The notes below the pieces were generated by a model. It was not told where the DNA came from. It searched no databases and saw only the letters and a program-made list of their open reading frames with translations. This document shows, piece after piece, positions 27,916 through 36,784 of a stretch of 64,000 nt of DNA. The stretch lies in the NCBI RefSeq assembly GCF_003627795.1, contig NZ_CP032686.1:62001-126000 (forward strand), read 5' to 3'. The stretch comes from Rhizobium sp. CCGE531 (GTDB lineage: Bacteria > Pseudomonadota > Alphaproteobacteria > Rhizobiales > Rhizobiaceae). Position 1 is the first letter of the stretch, and every line of letters begins with the position of its first letter. The position numbers and the translations under genes were made by a program.

Positions 27916-28586
27916 GTCGCCGCCACTTTCATTCTCTCACGGCTCAGTCGGCCATGATCCATTGTCCAGCGCGTCGCCATCCGGGCGGCAATCGCTTCGT
28001 CATGCGTGGCAACGACCAGGGCAGCTCCCATTCCTTCCACGTGCTCCAGCACCGCATCCATGAAAGACTGCGCCGTAGTCCCGTCCAGTTGTCCGGTCGG
28101 TTCGTCGGCCAAGACGAGTTTCGGCCGGAGGGCCAAGGCGCGTACCATTGCGATCCTTTGCGCCTGACCGCCCGACAATTCCTCCGGCAGCTTGTCCGCA
28201 AGTTCGCCGAGGCAGAAGCAGGACAGCAAGTCGCGACTGTAGCCGGGCGCTATCTCCGCACCGGCGAGGATCGCCGGCAGATCGACATTCTGTGCCGCCG
28301 TCAAGGCGGGAAACAGGCTGGGCGACTGGAACACGAAGCCGATCCGACGAGGGCGAAGCTGCTCGATCGTGCCCAAAGATGGCCATTCGATCTCACCGCT
28401 CGTCTGGCGGTCCAGCCCACCAAGAATATGCAGCAAGGTTGTCTTGCCAGAGCCGGAGGGACCGGCCAAGGCAATGCGATCACCTTCCCGGATCTCGCAG
28501 TCTATGTCTTGCAGCACGGACAGACGCTCGGTTCCGCTTAGAAATTTCCGGCCAACATTCCGGCAGATCGTCAGCATCTCAGCCAT
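27912..28586 (-). CDS. ABC transporter ATPase (LolD/MacB-type)
   Basis: A 224-residue ATP-binding protein from the ATG at 28586, which is preceded by GGGAGGGTGGAGG; an in-frame upstream extension to 28658 lies inside the neighbouring gene and is unlikely. Walker A is GPSGSGKTT, the signature is LSGGQAQR and Walker B is LVLADEPTG. The Q-loop is in VFQSPSLFP. It energises the FtsX-type permease that follows. It overlaps the upstream ATPase gene by 8 bases, so both are made from one message. Confidence 0.9.
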   Translation of the reverse strand: MAEMLTICRNVGRKFLSGTERLSVLQDIDCEIREGDRIALAGPSGSGKTTLLHILGGLDRQTSGEIEWPSLGTIEQLRPRRIGFVFQSPSLFPALTAAQNVDLPAILAGAEIAPGYSRDLLSCFCLGELADKLPEELSGGQAQRIAMVRALALRPKLVLADEPTGQLDGTTAQSFMDAVLEHVEGMGAALVVATHDEAIAARMATRWTMDHGRLSRERMKVAAT

Positions 28587-29241
28587 CCTCCACCCTCCCG
28601 TCACGCAGCTGGATGATCCTGTCAGCCTTTCGAGCCAATGCCTTGCTATGGGTTGCAAGCAAAGTGGTGAGACCGGCGCGTCGCCTGGTTTCGAAATGAT
28701 CGATCAATCGCGATTCAGTATCGGCGTCGACTTCCGCGGTAGGCTCATCCGCAACAAGGATCGGCGGATTGGCGGCAAGAGCAACCGCAAGACCGGCGCG
28801 CGCCGTTTCGCCGCCGGACAGCTGCGTGACGAAGGCATCCGCGCGATGCCGCAACCCCACCATTTCCACCAGCTGATCAAGGCGTTTATCGTCAGCCTTA
28901 TTAGCCAGCCTCATCTGGAAGCGGATGTTTTGGTCCACAGTGAGATGCGCAAACAGATTGCCCGACTGGAGAAGAATGCCGAAATTTGTCGCGCGGATGC
29001 GTGCCCGCACCGCTTCCGATCGCCTGGTCAGTCGCAAGCCGTCCACCAGGACACGGCCGCCGTCCGGCTCATCCAGCCCAGTCAGGCATGCCAGCAGTGT
29101 GGACTTGCCGCTACCGGACGGTCCCATCAAAACGACGAACTCACCCGGCGACAGGGATAGGCTAACTCCGCGCAGGGCGAATGTTTCGTCCTCGCCTGTG
29201 TGGAAAAATCGGTAGAGTTCATGCGCGACAAGCAGCGACAT
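28579..29241 (-). CDS. Second ABC transporter ATPase of the same operon
   Basis: A 220-residue ATPase, starting at ATG 29241. Walker A is GPSGSGKST, the signature is LSGGETARAG (Glu-Thr in place of the usual Gln-Gln), and Walker B is ILVADEPTAEVDAD. The two ATPases of this operon differ considerably, so with one long permease they may form an asymmetric heterodimer, one on each FtsX unit or each half of a permease dimer. It begins 11 bases after the stop of the exported protein gene at 29253. Confidence 0.9.
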   Translation of the reverse strand: MSLLVAHELYRFFHTGEDETFALRGVSLSLSPGEFVVLMGPSGSGKSTLLACLTGLDEPDGGRVLVDGLRLTRRSEAVRARIRATNFGILLQSGNLFAHLTVDQNIRFQMRLANKADDKRLDQLVEMVGLRHRADAFVTQLSGGETARAGLAVALAANPPILVADEPTAEVDADTESRLIDHFETRRRAGLTTLLATHSKALARKADRIIQLRDGRVEDG

Positions 29242-29252
29242 CGATGTCCGCC

Positions 29253-29855
29253 TTAGTTCCAGCGGAACGACTTCGACATTAATTCCCACTGGTCAACATT
29301 GTCCGCGCCCTTCGGTGCGTAGAGTTCGAGGGTGACCAGCTTGCCGTCCTTGAAATACAAATAGCGCTCATTCTCCAGCCGAACCTGCTTGTTGGTCACC
29401 GCGTTCGGTTGTGAGTTGGACGTATAGACGATGCGGATCGCCGGACCCGCCGGCAATTTCACAGCCTTGACGGACGTTACCGTCACCGCGCGCTCGGCGG
29501 CCTTCAGATTTGCCACTTCGTTTGCCCCGACGCTTTCCATAGTTGGCGCCGCGTTGGCTTTCGAGACCGAAACGATCACACCATCCAGCTTATCGACGAA
29601 ACTCGCACCGTCGGCGCGGTCAGAACGTGCCCAGCCTTCGGGGACCTTCATCGTGAAGCCTTGCGGCGATGCATAATCGATAAATACTTGCGTGTCGGGG
29701 ATGTCGCCGGGAGGATTCTTTTCCGCCGGAACGGCGTTTTCGGTGGCATAGGCCGGCGAACTGTCGGCAAGCACGAAAATTGGGCCAAGGCAGGCAAGCG
29801 AAAAAAAGGCAGCCGCGAAAACCGTCGGAGCCTTCTTGATGGAGATAGTTTTCAC
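29253..29855 (-). CDS. Exported protein of the FtsX-type ABC operon
   Basis: A 200-residue protein with a signal peptide (about residues 1-37; the hydrophobic core is VFAAAFFSLACLGPIFVLA) and a mature domain resembling the PsbP/LpqN-like fold: FIDYASPQGFTMKVPEGWARS, a central strand block, and a closing KDGKLVTLELYAPKGADNVDQWELMSKSF. Such domains bind small ligands or lipids in the periplasm. It is the first gene of the operon with two ATPases and the permease, so it is a good candidate for a substrate carrier or sensor of that machine. No lipobox is obvious. Confidence 0.75.
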   Translation of the reverse strand: MKTISIKKAPTVFAAAFFSLACLGPIFVLADSSPAYATENAVPAEKNPPGDIPDTQVFIDYASPQGFTMKVPEGWARSDRADGASFVDKLDGVIVSVSKANAAPTMESVGANEVANLKAAERAVTVTSVKAVKLPAGPAIRIVYTSNSQPNAVTNKQVRLENERYLYFKDGKLVTLELYAPKGADNVDQWELMSKSFRWN

Positions 29856-29973
29856 AACTGCGATCCTTCACTCTGACGAGATTGCATGAATGGTAGGATA
29901 GCCAGTTTACGGGCGGTTCGCTGAAAGCATACGGATCGGTAAACTCGCGCCATAACGCTGCACGGATTACGAC

Positions 29974-30060
29974 CTATGCGCCGCCTGCCTTCACGGCTGG
30001 GAAATCCACCATGACCGCGAACCCCGACGCGCGATCCTCCAGCCTGATCTGTGGGGAACA
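29974..30060 (-). pseudogene. Possible 3' remnant of a histidine kinase gene
   Basis: In the 346-base gap between the ABC operon and the binding-protein gene, the minus strand encodes IRLEDRASGFAVMVDFPAVK then AGGA and a stop. This resembles the final strand of histidine-kinase ATPase domains (a short loop, then a hydrophobic strand ending in FPA). Nothing of the ATP-binding boxes remains upstream. It is best read as a leftover of a rearranged two-component gene. Two AGTTTAC half-sites in inverted orientation (29904-29910 and 29939-29945) lie just beside it. Confidence 0.35.
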
Positions 30061-30201
30061 AAACGAACGCGTTCGATCTGTGGAGCCGCTGTTGAAAGCT
30101 AATTGAAAGGTTGCCCTCGCTAACCTAATTGAGCTTCGTGGAGGAAGCAGGTGCCTATGTCGCAATCATGTGACCTGGTGCCGCAACAGGAGGAGACACT
30201 T

Positions 30202-31215
30202 ATGCGTTCATCGCGCGTATTTTTTCATACCGTAGCCCTTTCCGCCATCATGACTGCCGGCTCGCTCGGCGCCACAGCAGCGCATGCCGCCGACAAGATT
30301 TCCATCATGGTGGGTGGCTATGAAAAGCAGATCTATCTGCCGGCCAAGCTTGCCGAAGGACTTGGTTATTTCAAGGAGCAGGGGCTGAACGTCGAACTTC
30401 TCAATGAGCCTGCAGGTGTTGACGCGGAAAATGAAATGCTTGCAGGCGCCGTCCAGGGCGTGGTCGGCTTCTATGATCATTGCATCGACCTTCAGGGCAA
30501 GGGCAAGTTCGTCGAATCCGTCGTGCAGTTCAGCCAGGCACCCGGCGAGGTGGAATTGGTGTCGGCCAAGCATCCGGAAATCAAGTCGCCCGCCGATTTC
30601 AAAGGCAAGAACCTCGGTGTCACCGGTCTCGGCTCCTCGACCAACTTCCTGACACAGTATCTGGCCGTCAAGGCTGGCCTGAAGCTAGGAGAGTTCACCT
30701 CCGTTCCTGTCGGTGCCGGCCAGACATTTATCGCAGCCATGCAGCAGGACGCGATCCAGGCCGGCATGACGACCGAACCGACGATCTCGCGGCTGTTGAA
30801 AACCGGCGAAGCCAAGACCCTCATCGATATGCGCACCATGGCTGGGACTAAGGCCGTTCTGGGTGGAACCTACCCGGCCGCCTCTCTTTATATGAGCGCC
30901 GACTGGGTCGATGCTCATAAGGAAGAGGTGCAGAAGCTGGCGAACGCTTTCGTCAAGACGCTGCATTTCATCAACACCCATTCGGCCGCCGAGATCGCCG
31001 ACAAGATGCCGAAAGACTTTTATGTCGGCGACAAGGAAGGCTATGTGAAGGCGCTGGAAAACGGCAAGGCCATGTTCACGCCCGACGGCGTGATGCCAGA
31101 AGATGGGCCGAAGACCGTCCTTGCCGTGCTTTCCGAGTTCTCCAAGAACGTCCAGGGCAAGTCGATCGACCTGTCGAAGACCTATACGACGGAATTCGTC
31201 AAGAACGCCAAGTAA
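30202..31215 (+). CDS. NitT/TauT-type ABC substrate-binding protein, orphan
   Basis: A 337-residue periplasmic binding protein with a signal peptide (about residues 1-28, AAHAADK) and the two-lobe SsuA/THI5-like fold: ISIMVGGYEKQIYLPAKLAEGLGYFKEQGLNVELL near the start, then a GVVGFYDHCIDLQGKGK segment. The family binds nitrate, sulfonates, pyrimidine precursors or related small ligands. The ATG at 30202 has a perfect AGGAGGAG site. No permease or ATPase gene accompanies it, and the downstream neighbour is a chemoreceptor on the opposite strand, so it may feed a distant transporter or present ligand to a chemoreceptor. Confidence 0.85.
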   Translation: MRSSRVFFHTVALSAIMTAGSLGATAAHAADKISIMVGGYEKQIYLPAKLAEGLGYFKEQGLNVELLNEPAGVDAENEMLAGAVQGVVGFYDHCIDLQGKGKFVESVVQFSQAPGEVELVSAKHPEIKSPADFKGKNLGVTGLGSSTNFLTQYLAVKAGLKLGEFTSVPVGAGQTFIAAMQQDAIQAGMTTEPTISRLLKTGEAKTLIDMRTMAGTKAVLGGTYPAASLYMSADWVDAHKEEVQKLANAFVKTLHFINTHSAAEIADKMPKDFYVGDKEGYVKALENGKAMFTPDGVMPEDGPKTVLAVLSEFSKNVQGKSIDLSKTYTTEFVKNAK

Positions 31216-31264
31216 GGCAGCCCAACGCGTCGCTTCCGGAAAGGCCTGAAGCGGCCTGGATTTA

Positions 31265-31296
31265 CGGTGGGAAGTGGCCCAGGTCACTCCCCACCG
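31265..31296 (+). terminator. Hairpin after the binding-protein gene
   Basis: CGGTGGGAAGTGGCC and GGTCACTCCCCACCG pair over about 15 bp with G-T wobbles around a CA loop, about 50 bases past the stop at 31215. Confidence 0.5.
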
Positions 31297-31408
31297 CAAA
31301 TCGACACAATGGAACCGCCGCCGATACTTATCAGTGTCTTAAGGGTCTGCTCGCCACGGCCGACTTGGCCGTAACGGAAGTTGGCCGGAGGGAGCCGATG
31401 GCACGAAG

Positions 31409-31434
31409 GGATCGCGGTGAGCTGGCCGCGATCC
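31409..31434 (-). terminator. Hairpin after chemoreceptor A
   Basis: GGATCGCGG and CCGCGATCC form a 9-bp stem about 50 bases past the stop of the minus-strand chemoreceptor. The right arm lies at the edge of the 1.36 kb repeat shared with chemoreceptor B. Confidence 0.5.
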
Positions 31435-32790
31435 TCGCTTTTAAAGCCCGACAATCCTTCAAGGACGGCCGAGGCAGCAGGATCAGAACTCCTCCCAGGA
31501 TGCCGACGCCGCCGTGGCTGCACCGGAGCCATTGAATGCGCCGGCAATCTTGGCCCGGAGCGAGCGCGCCGGCGATGCGGCCGGGCTCGATCGTTCCGTC
31601 GCGGCAGCCGGCCGCGCGCGGCTGCGGCCATTTTGCAGATTGAACTGCCCGAGGATATCGTTCAGCGCCGTCACCTCCTTGGCCAGGCTGTGGCTGGCAG
31701 CCGTCGATTCCTCGACCATGGCCGCATTCTGCTGCGTTCCCTGGTCGATGCTGTTGACGGCCGTGTTGATCTCCTGCAGGCCGGTTGCCTGTTCGCGGGC
31801 CGCCTCGACGATCGCGCGCACGTTGCTGTCGATTTCTTCCACTTCCTTGACGATCTGCTGCAGCGATTGCCCGGTTCTCGTGACGAGAGTGACGCCGCTG
31901 TCGACCTGTTGTCCAGATGTGGAAATGAGCGCCTTGATCTCTTTGGCCGCCGTGGCGGAGCGCTGCGCAAGCTCGCGGACTTCCTGCGCGACGACGGCAA
32001 AGCCCTTGCCGGCGTCGCCCGCACGCGCCGCCTCGACACCGGCGTTCAGCGCAAGCAGGTTGGTCTGGAAGGCGATATCGTCGATGACGCCGATGATATT
32101 ATTGATTTCGCCCGACGACTTCGAGATTGCCTCCATCGCGGCGATCGCCTGTTGCATGACCTCGCCGGATTTCTCCGCGCCGATCCGGGCACGGCCGACC
32201 AGCGAGCTTGCTTCCTCCGCGCGCCGGGTGGAATCCTTGACGGTGGTGGTGATTTCCTCGAGGGCCGCGGCCGTCTCCTCGACGGAGGCGGCCTGCTGCT
32301 CGGTCCGCTTGGAGAGATCTTCCGCTGCGGAGCGGATCTGGTTGGCGCCGGCGGCTATGGCCTGACCACCCTGGCCGACGGCGACAAGCGTCTCTTCGAC
32401 CTTGGTCATCGAGGCGTTGAAATCTGCTCTGAGGCGATCGAGATGGGCGACGAAGGGCTGCTCGATGCGATAGACCAGATTGCCATTTGAAAGCTCTCCG
32501 AGGCCATTTGCCAGGCTGTCGACGGCAAATTGCGCGTCAGCGGCATCCTTGGCCTTTTGCGCCTCGCGCTCCAGTCTTTCCTTTTCGGAGAGGCTGCGGC
32601 CGGCAGCGGCTTCCTGCTCCAGCCGTATGCGCTCGATGGCGCTGTCGCGAAAGACGGACACGGCCGCAGCCATCTGACCGACTTCGTCCTTGCGTTCGAT
32701 CCCGGAAACAGGCTCTTCGGTATTGCCGTCCGCGAGCGAGACCATGCGCGCCCGCAGCCGTTCGATCGGAGCGGCAATGCCGCGCGCGGA
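31427..32790. repeat. Direct repeat copy A: 3' half of chemoreceptor gene plus its downstream flank
   Basis: This 1.36 kb stretch is nearly identical to 38938-40303 in the same orientation, with only scattered, mostly synonymous changes. It covers the HAMP and signalling parts of the receptor and 56 bases beyond the stop codon. Confidence 0.93.
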
Positions 32791-33417
32791 GACGAGAATA
32801 GCGACCAGGACCGCGCCAGCCAGCAGGACACCCAAGGCGATCAGGGTGTTTGTAATGGTATCCGTGGCCTGTCGAGCGAGCGTCTTGCTCTTGGCTCCGA
32901 TATTCTTGTTGAAGGTATCGAGCCATTGGCGGATCGCAAGAACCTCGTCAGCGATCAGCGGATCCGCCTGCTTCAACAGCTTGAGCGCGCCGTTATTATC
33001 GTCCGTCAGCCCGGCCTTCACTGCCTGATCGGTCAGCGCGAGGGCGTCGTTGGCCTTCGCTATCAGTTGGTCCACTGCGTCCGCCTCAGCGGGGATAAGC
33101 GCGCGAACGGTTGCCAAGCGTTCGAGAAGCACTTTCCTGTTCCCCTCATAATCCTTGGCGAACTTAGCCATTTCCGGGTCTTTCGCGCTGTAGGCCAGGA
33201 TCTGATAAGCATTGTAGCTGAGCGCCACCACCCGTTGGCTGGCCCTCGCCATCTCTACCGCTGCGGCCTCATCGTTCGAAATGAAGTTCGAATAAGTGCC
33301 GACACTATCCTTGTATTGGCTCGATACGAAGAGGACACCCGCCATCCCGATCAGGCACATCGGAATTATAATGGAGAGTACTTTCGTCCTGATCTTGGCA
33401 TTCTGAAGAAATGACAT
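31483..33417 (-). CDS. Methyl-accepting chemotaxis protein A
   Basis: A 644-residue transmembrane chemoreceptor from the ATG at 33417 ([13 protein letters not shown]); longer in-frame starts lack support. TM1 spans about residues 12-32. A four-helix-bundle ligand domain follows (about 35-190), then TM2 ([20 protein letters not shown]), HAMP segments, and the methylation helices with signalling tip [20 protein letters not shown]. The C terminus is SWEEF, matching the xWxxF tether that binds CheR/CheB. From the HAMP domain onward it is almost identical to receptor B at 38996-40930, while the ligand domain differs, so the two sense different or modified ligands through one output. Confidence 0.93.
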   Translation of the reverse strand: MSFLQNAKIRTKVLSIIIPMCLIGMAGVLFVSSQYKDSVGTYSNFISNDEAAAVEMARASQRVVALSYNAYQILAYSAKDPEMAKFAKDYEGNRKVLLERLATVRALIPAEADAVDQLIAKANDALALTDQAVKAGLTDDNNGALKLLKQADPLIADEVLAIRQWLDTFNKNIGAKSKTLARQATDTITNTLIALGVLLAGAVLVAILVSARGIAAPIERLRARMVSLADGNTEEPVSGIERKDEVGQMAAAVSVFRDSAIERIRLEQEAAAGRSLSEKERLEREAQKAKDAADAQFAVDSLANGLGELSNGNLVYRIEQPFVAHLDRLRADFNASMTKVEETLVAVGQGGQAIAAGANQIRSAAEDLSKRTEQQAASVEETAAALEEITTTVKDSTRRAEEASSLVGRARIGAEKSGEVMQQAIAAMEAISKSSGEINNIIGVIDDIAFQTNLLALNAGVEAARAGDAGKGFAVVAQEVRELAQRSATAAKEIKALISTSGQQVDSGVTLVTRTGQSLQQIVKEVEEIDSNVRAIVEAAREQATGLQEINTAVNSIDQGTQQNAAMVEESTAASHSLAKEVTALNDILGQFNLQNGRSRARPAAATERSSPAASPARSLRAKIAGAFNGSGAATAASASWEEF

Positions 33418-34110
33418 GGGTTGGCTCGCTCTCGAAAGGAGCTGGCGACCGCTAAGGCGATGGAATAGGCGCAATTGCCAGCGATGGCCTGCTTTGGATT
33501 GTCGAAATTACAGAGAGGGAGCATCCTGCTCGTCGCCGATGGCGCTGCACAGCCAAGAGAGCGCGGCAAGCTGACAAAACGGTTAATATAGCTACATATT
33601 GCGTAAATTTTGACCATAAAATTCCAAATAATTGTGCTAAGTAAATCACTATAAATCTCAGGTTGCCATCTTTCTATTCATGATTGTTGATGATCAATAT
33701 ACAAGTTGCATGAGATAATAGCCGTGCGCCTTACGCTTAGGAGATCGAGTCAGTCATTTCCCGTCAATGGATGTTTTCGCTTCATGGTAGAGCTTGACCA
33801 GCAGGGCGGCTTAGTTCGACGCACCTCGCTGGACCAATCCCACGGATTCATCACTCCGCTCCAAAGCCTGCTCAGTTCTCCGTGGCAATCAACAGGTTAG
33901 GGTTCCAGGGAGCCGAGCAGCAGATTGCGCAAGGCGTCGTGGTCGACCTCCGGCCGATCGAAATCTTCCGGCTATTCATGCCAAAAACGGGGCGCCGCCG
34001 ATTTTTTGGGCTTTTGGTTTCAATTGGACACCGTATAAATTTCAAATCGTCACATATTGGCTTTCAATCAGCCAACCTCATAGTTTCAAATAGTCACACG
34101 GAGCGAAACT
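33418..34110. other. AT-rich intergenic region, no recognised gene
   Basis: The first 300 bases, upstream of chemoreceptor A, are clearly AT-richer than the genes around them. Short frames at 33706-33900 and 33882-34148 resemble nothing known. Near the right end two direct repeats precede the broken ATPase gene: TTTCAAATCGTCACA (34040-34054) and TTTCAAATAGTCACA (34084-34098). Confidence 0.5.
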
Positions 34111-34761
34111 ATGACGATATATCCAGGGCTCGCCGAGCAACGAATTAACGACGCCATGTCGGACGCGCGCGTCGTATTGATCGTCGGCCCCTGACAATCC
34201 GGTAAAACGAGGCTGGCCAAGAAGATAGCCAGTCCAGCCGCCATCGGGATGAATCACATCACAACAAAAAATACGTCGGCATATTCGAGAGCTTATTTCT
34301 CGCTCGAACCTTGCAACCCTGGTTTTCCAATAAGCTGAAACGCCTCATCAAGACACCCAAAATACATTTTCTTGATTCTGGTGTTCTCGCTTCTCTGCGA
34401 GACCTCTCTCACGACCGGCTACGGGCAGAGAGGGGGCAATTTGGACCATTGCTGAAGACTTTCGTCTTCGCCGAGATTCTTAAACGCGGGTGGCGGGGAA
34501 GAACGAATTGAGTTCTCACATTTTCGCGACAAGCAGCAGAACGAAGTCGATATCGTTATCGAAAACAGAAGAGGACGCATTGTCGGCATTGAGATAAAGG
34601 CGGCGGCTACCGCATCGTGCGCCGACTTTTCTGGATTGCGAATTCTAGCCGAGGCGTCTGGAGAAAAATTTGTTTCAGGCTTTGTCTTGTATGACCATCA
34701 AAAGGTGGTCCCCTTCGGAGAACGCCTTTACGCCGTGCCTATTTCCGCATCGTGGCGTTAG
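34111..34761 (+). pseudogene. Broken AAA-type ATPase gene (DUF4143 family)
   Basis: The start MTIYPGLAEQRINDAMSDAR is followed by RVVLIVGP, then an in-frame TGA, then QSGKTRLAKKIA, so a stop codon falls inside the Walker A motif GPxQSGKT. A deletion then removes the rest of the ATPase domain. Sequence resumes with IKTPKIHFLDSGVLASLRDL and LLKTFVFAEILKRGW, typical of the DUF4143 C-terminal region. After a frameshift near 34500 it ends with HFRDKQQNEVDIVIENRRGR and YAVPISASWR. Intact members are often found near toxin or mobile genes. At least three lesions make this a clear pseudogene. Confidence 0.85.
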
Positions 34762-35082
34762 CGCTTGGGAATTTCGGTCAACTTCTCGGCTCGTACATTA
34801 TTGAAAATTCGACATTTTCCTATAAAAAATGAGCATTGGATCGAGTCCCATCAAGCCGAGGAATACCGATTTTCGATCAATCCGCTCGACCGGATGAGGG
34901 GCTGGCGAAACCGGGCTCGCAGGTGCCTGGCTCTAGTCGGCGCCTTGAAGATATTGCCCAAAGGCCACCTTTGGTCCGTGCCCGCGTTTATATATTCCTT
35001 GGCGATGGTGGCGACCGTTTTCTATTTCGTACCCCAAGGGTGCGCCAATCGGCAGTCGTCCGATGACACTTCGAAACCTCGG
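34762..35082. other. Intergenic stretch without a recognisable gene
   Basis: Lies between the broken ATPase gene and the 3' end of the MFS gene. A 127-residue plus-strand frame (34765-35148) runs into the MFS gene antisense and looks non-coding. Nothing else is seen. Confidence 0.45.
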
Positions 35083-36474
35083 CTAGTTGCGATCGCTGCT
35101 TTTGGCGAGCGCGAACTCCGCGCTGACAGGATCGGCAGATGGTTTTGAAATCTCGAATCGCTTGATCTCGCCGACCAGCACCCAATAGCTGATGACCCCG
35201 CCTATGACATGCAGCCCCACATAGAGGAGCGCGCCGTGAAAGGAGCCCGTTCCCTCGACGATATAGCCGATTGCGACCGGAGTGATGACCCCGCCGATAC
35301 TTCCTGCCGCGTTGAACAGGCCGCCAGTCAAGCCGATCGCTTCCCTGGGTGCGGTGTCGGCGACGACGGTCCATCCAAGCGCCCCAAAACCCTTGCCGAA
35401 GAAGGCAGCGCACATGATCGCAACGACGATGGCATTTACATCCGTGTAGTTGCACAGAATGATCGTGGAACTCAGGCCGAGGCCGATGGTGATCGGGATT
35501 TTCCTGGCTAGGCTGAGAGAGCCCGACTTGCGCAGGAGCCAATCGGAAAAAAATCCGGTGGAGACGCCGCCGATACATCCGAAAATCGCCGGCAAGGATG
35601 CCACGAATCCGGCCTGAAGCATCGAGAAATGTCTTTCCTGAACCAGATAGCTGGGAAACCAGGAGATAAAGAAGGTTGAAAGCGAGGCAATACAATATTG
35701 GGCGAGGAAAATCCCGAGCAGCATGCGGTTCGTCAAAATTTGTCGGGCGACCTGCCGGGTGGAGACTTGCACCTGGTCGCCTTTGATTTTCTCCCCTCCC
35801 ACATCGGTCAATGCTCCGCCTGATTTGATGTAGGCGATCTCTTCTTTCGTAACCCGCGGGTGACGACTGGGGGCAAAATAAGCTCTCCACCAGATCAGTG
35901 CCAACACCAGTCCGATGACACCCATGACGGAGAAGATGTGTTCCCAGCCGAGATAGTGGAACAGCGCGCCCATCAGGGGCGTAAAGATCGCAAGAGACAG
36001 ATATTGAGCCGAGTTGAAGATCGCGCCGGCAACGCCTCGTTCGTCGGAGGGGAACCAGGCGGCGATGATACGAGCGGAGGCTGGCGTGACCGGTCCCTCC
36101 AGCAGCCCGAGCACGAACCTCAATACGTAAAGCGCTACCACCGGATAGGCGAAATATCCGACGCCGCTGACAAGGGTGATCGCGATCGACCATCCGGCCA
36201 GCGACAGCAACATCGCCGCCTTGGCTCCCGTCCGATCGACTATGTAACCCGACGGGACCTGTGCGATGAAATAGCTCCATGAGAATGCCGAAAAGAGCCA
36301 GCCCATATTCGCGGCGCTGATGCCGAGATCCTTCGAGATCCCAGGGCCAGCGACAGAGAGGGTTGCTCTATCTCCTGTGCTCACGGCCAGGATAACCGTA
36401 ATGAGCGCGAGCACGACGAACCGTTGGTAGCCGGCGCGAGGCACGCCAATGGGCTTGGAAGTATGCGTTGTCAT
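35083..36474 (-). CDS. MFS transporter, anion:cation symporter (ACS) family
   Basis: A 463-residue transporter with twelve predicted membrane segments and the ACS-type signature GWLFSAFSWSYFIAQVPSGYIVDRTGAKAAM in the first half, an extended central loop (about 195-240), and a matching second half. Family members import organic anions such as hexonates, hexuronates, tartrate or aromatic acids together with protons. It is divergent from the GntR regulator at 36785, and a palindromic operator-like site lies near that regulator's start, so the two probably form a small regulated uptake unit. No catabolic gene adjoins it to reveal the substrate. Confidence 0.88.
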   Translation of the reverse strand: MTTHTSKPIGVPRAGYQRFVVLALITVILAVSTGDRATLSVAGPGISKDLGISAANMGWLFSAFSWSYFIAQVPSGYIVDRTGAKAAMLLSLAGWSIAITLVSGVGYFAYPVVALYVLRFVLGLLEGPVTPASARIIAAWFPSDERGVAGAIFNSAQYLSLAIFTPLMGALFHYLGWEHIFSVMGVIGLVLALIWWRAYFAPSRHPRVTKEEIAYIKSGGALTDVGGEKIKGDQVQVSTRQVARQILTNRMLLGIFLAQYCIASLSTFFISWFPSYLVQERHFSMLQAGFVASLPAIFGCIGGVSTGFFSDWLLRKSGSLSLARKIPITIGLGLSSTIILCNYTDVNAIVVAIMCAAFFGKGFGALGWTVVADTAPREAIGLTGGLFNAAGSIGGVITPVAIGYIVEGTGSFHGALLYVGLHVIGGVISYWVLVGEIKRFEISKPSADPVSAEFALAKSSDRN

Positions 36475-36759
36475 CTAAGGAACCTTTCGGGAGGTCTGGG
36501 GCTCTGCAGCGTCCGCTGGGACCAATGCGCCTGGCTCGAAGAAGGAGGGTAACCGCCGTCCGAGGGCCGCGGTGCCTGAAACAGCCTAGGATTTGATGGT
36601 CGGCGGCTCGCGGGGCACGGACCTTGAGCGGCCGATATTTGCCGCTGGAACGTTGGAAAAGGCGATGAATCGCTCTGCGTCGCGCATCCTCCTCAAGGCT
36701 CCTCAACCCCTCTTCTGGCGATTTCGCTTGCCGAATTCTGATGTCGACAGAAATCTGAA

Positions 36760-36775
36760 ATCTGATATACCAGAT
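36760..36775. promoter_or_regulatory. Operator-like palindrome for GntR/FadR regulator
   Basis: ATCTGATATACCAGAT has ATCTG/CAGAT arms around ATATAC, close to the TGGTATACCA-type sites of FadR-subfamily regulators. It lies 9 bases upstream of the regulator ATG at 36785 and in the region shared with the divergent MFS gene. Confidence 0.5.
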
Positions 36776-36784
36776 GTCACAATA

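Noticed and set aside
31381..32490. Plus-strand frames of 369 and 283 residues repeated at 38960-40003
   Set aside because: They recur only because the underlying chemoreceptor sequence is duplicated; the minus strand encodes the real receptor.
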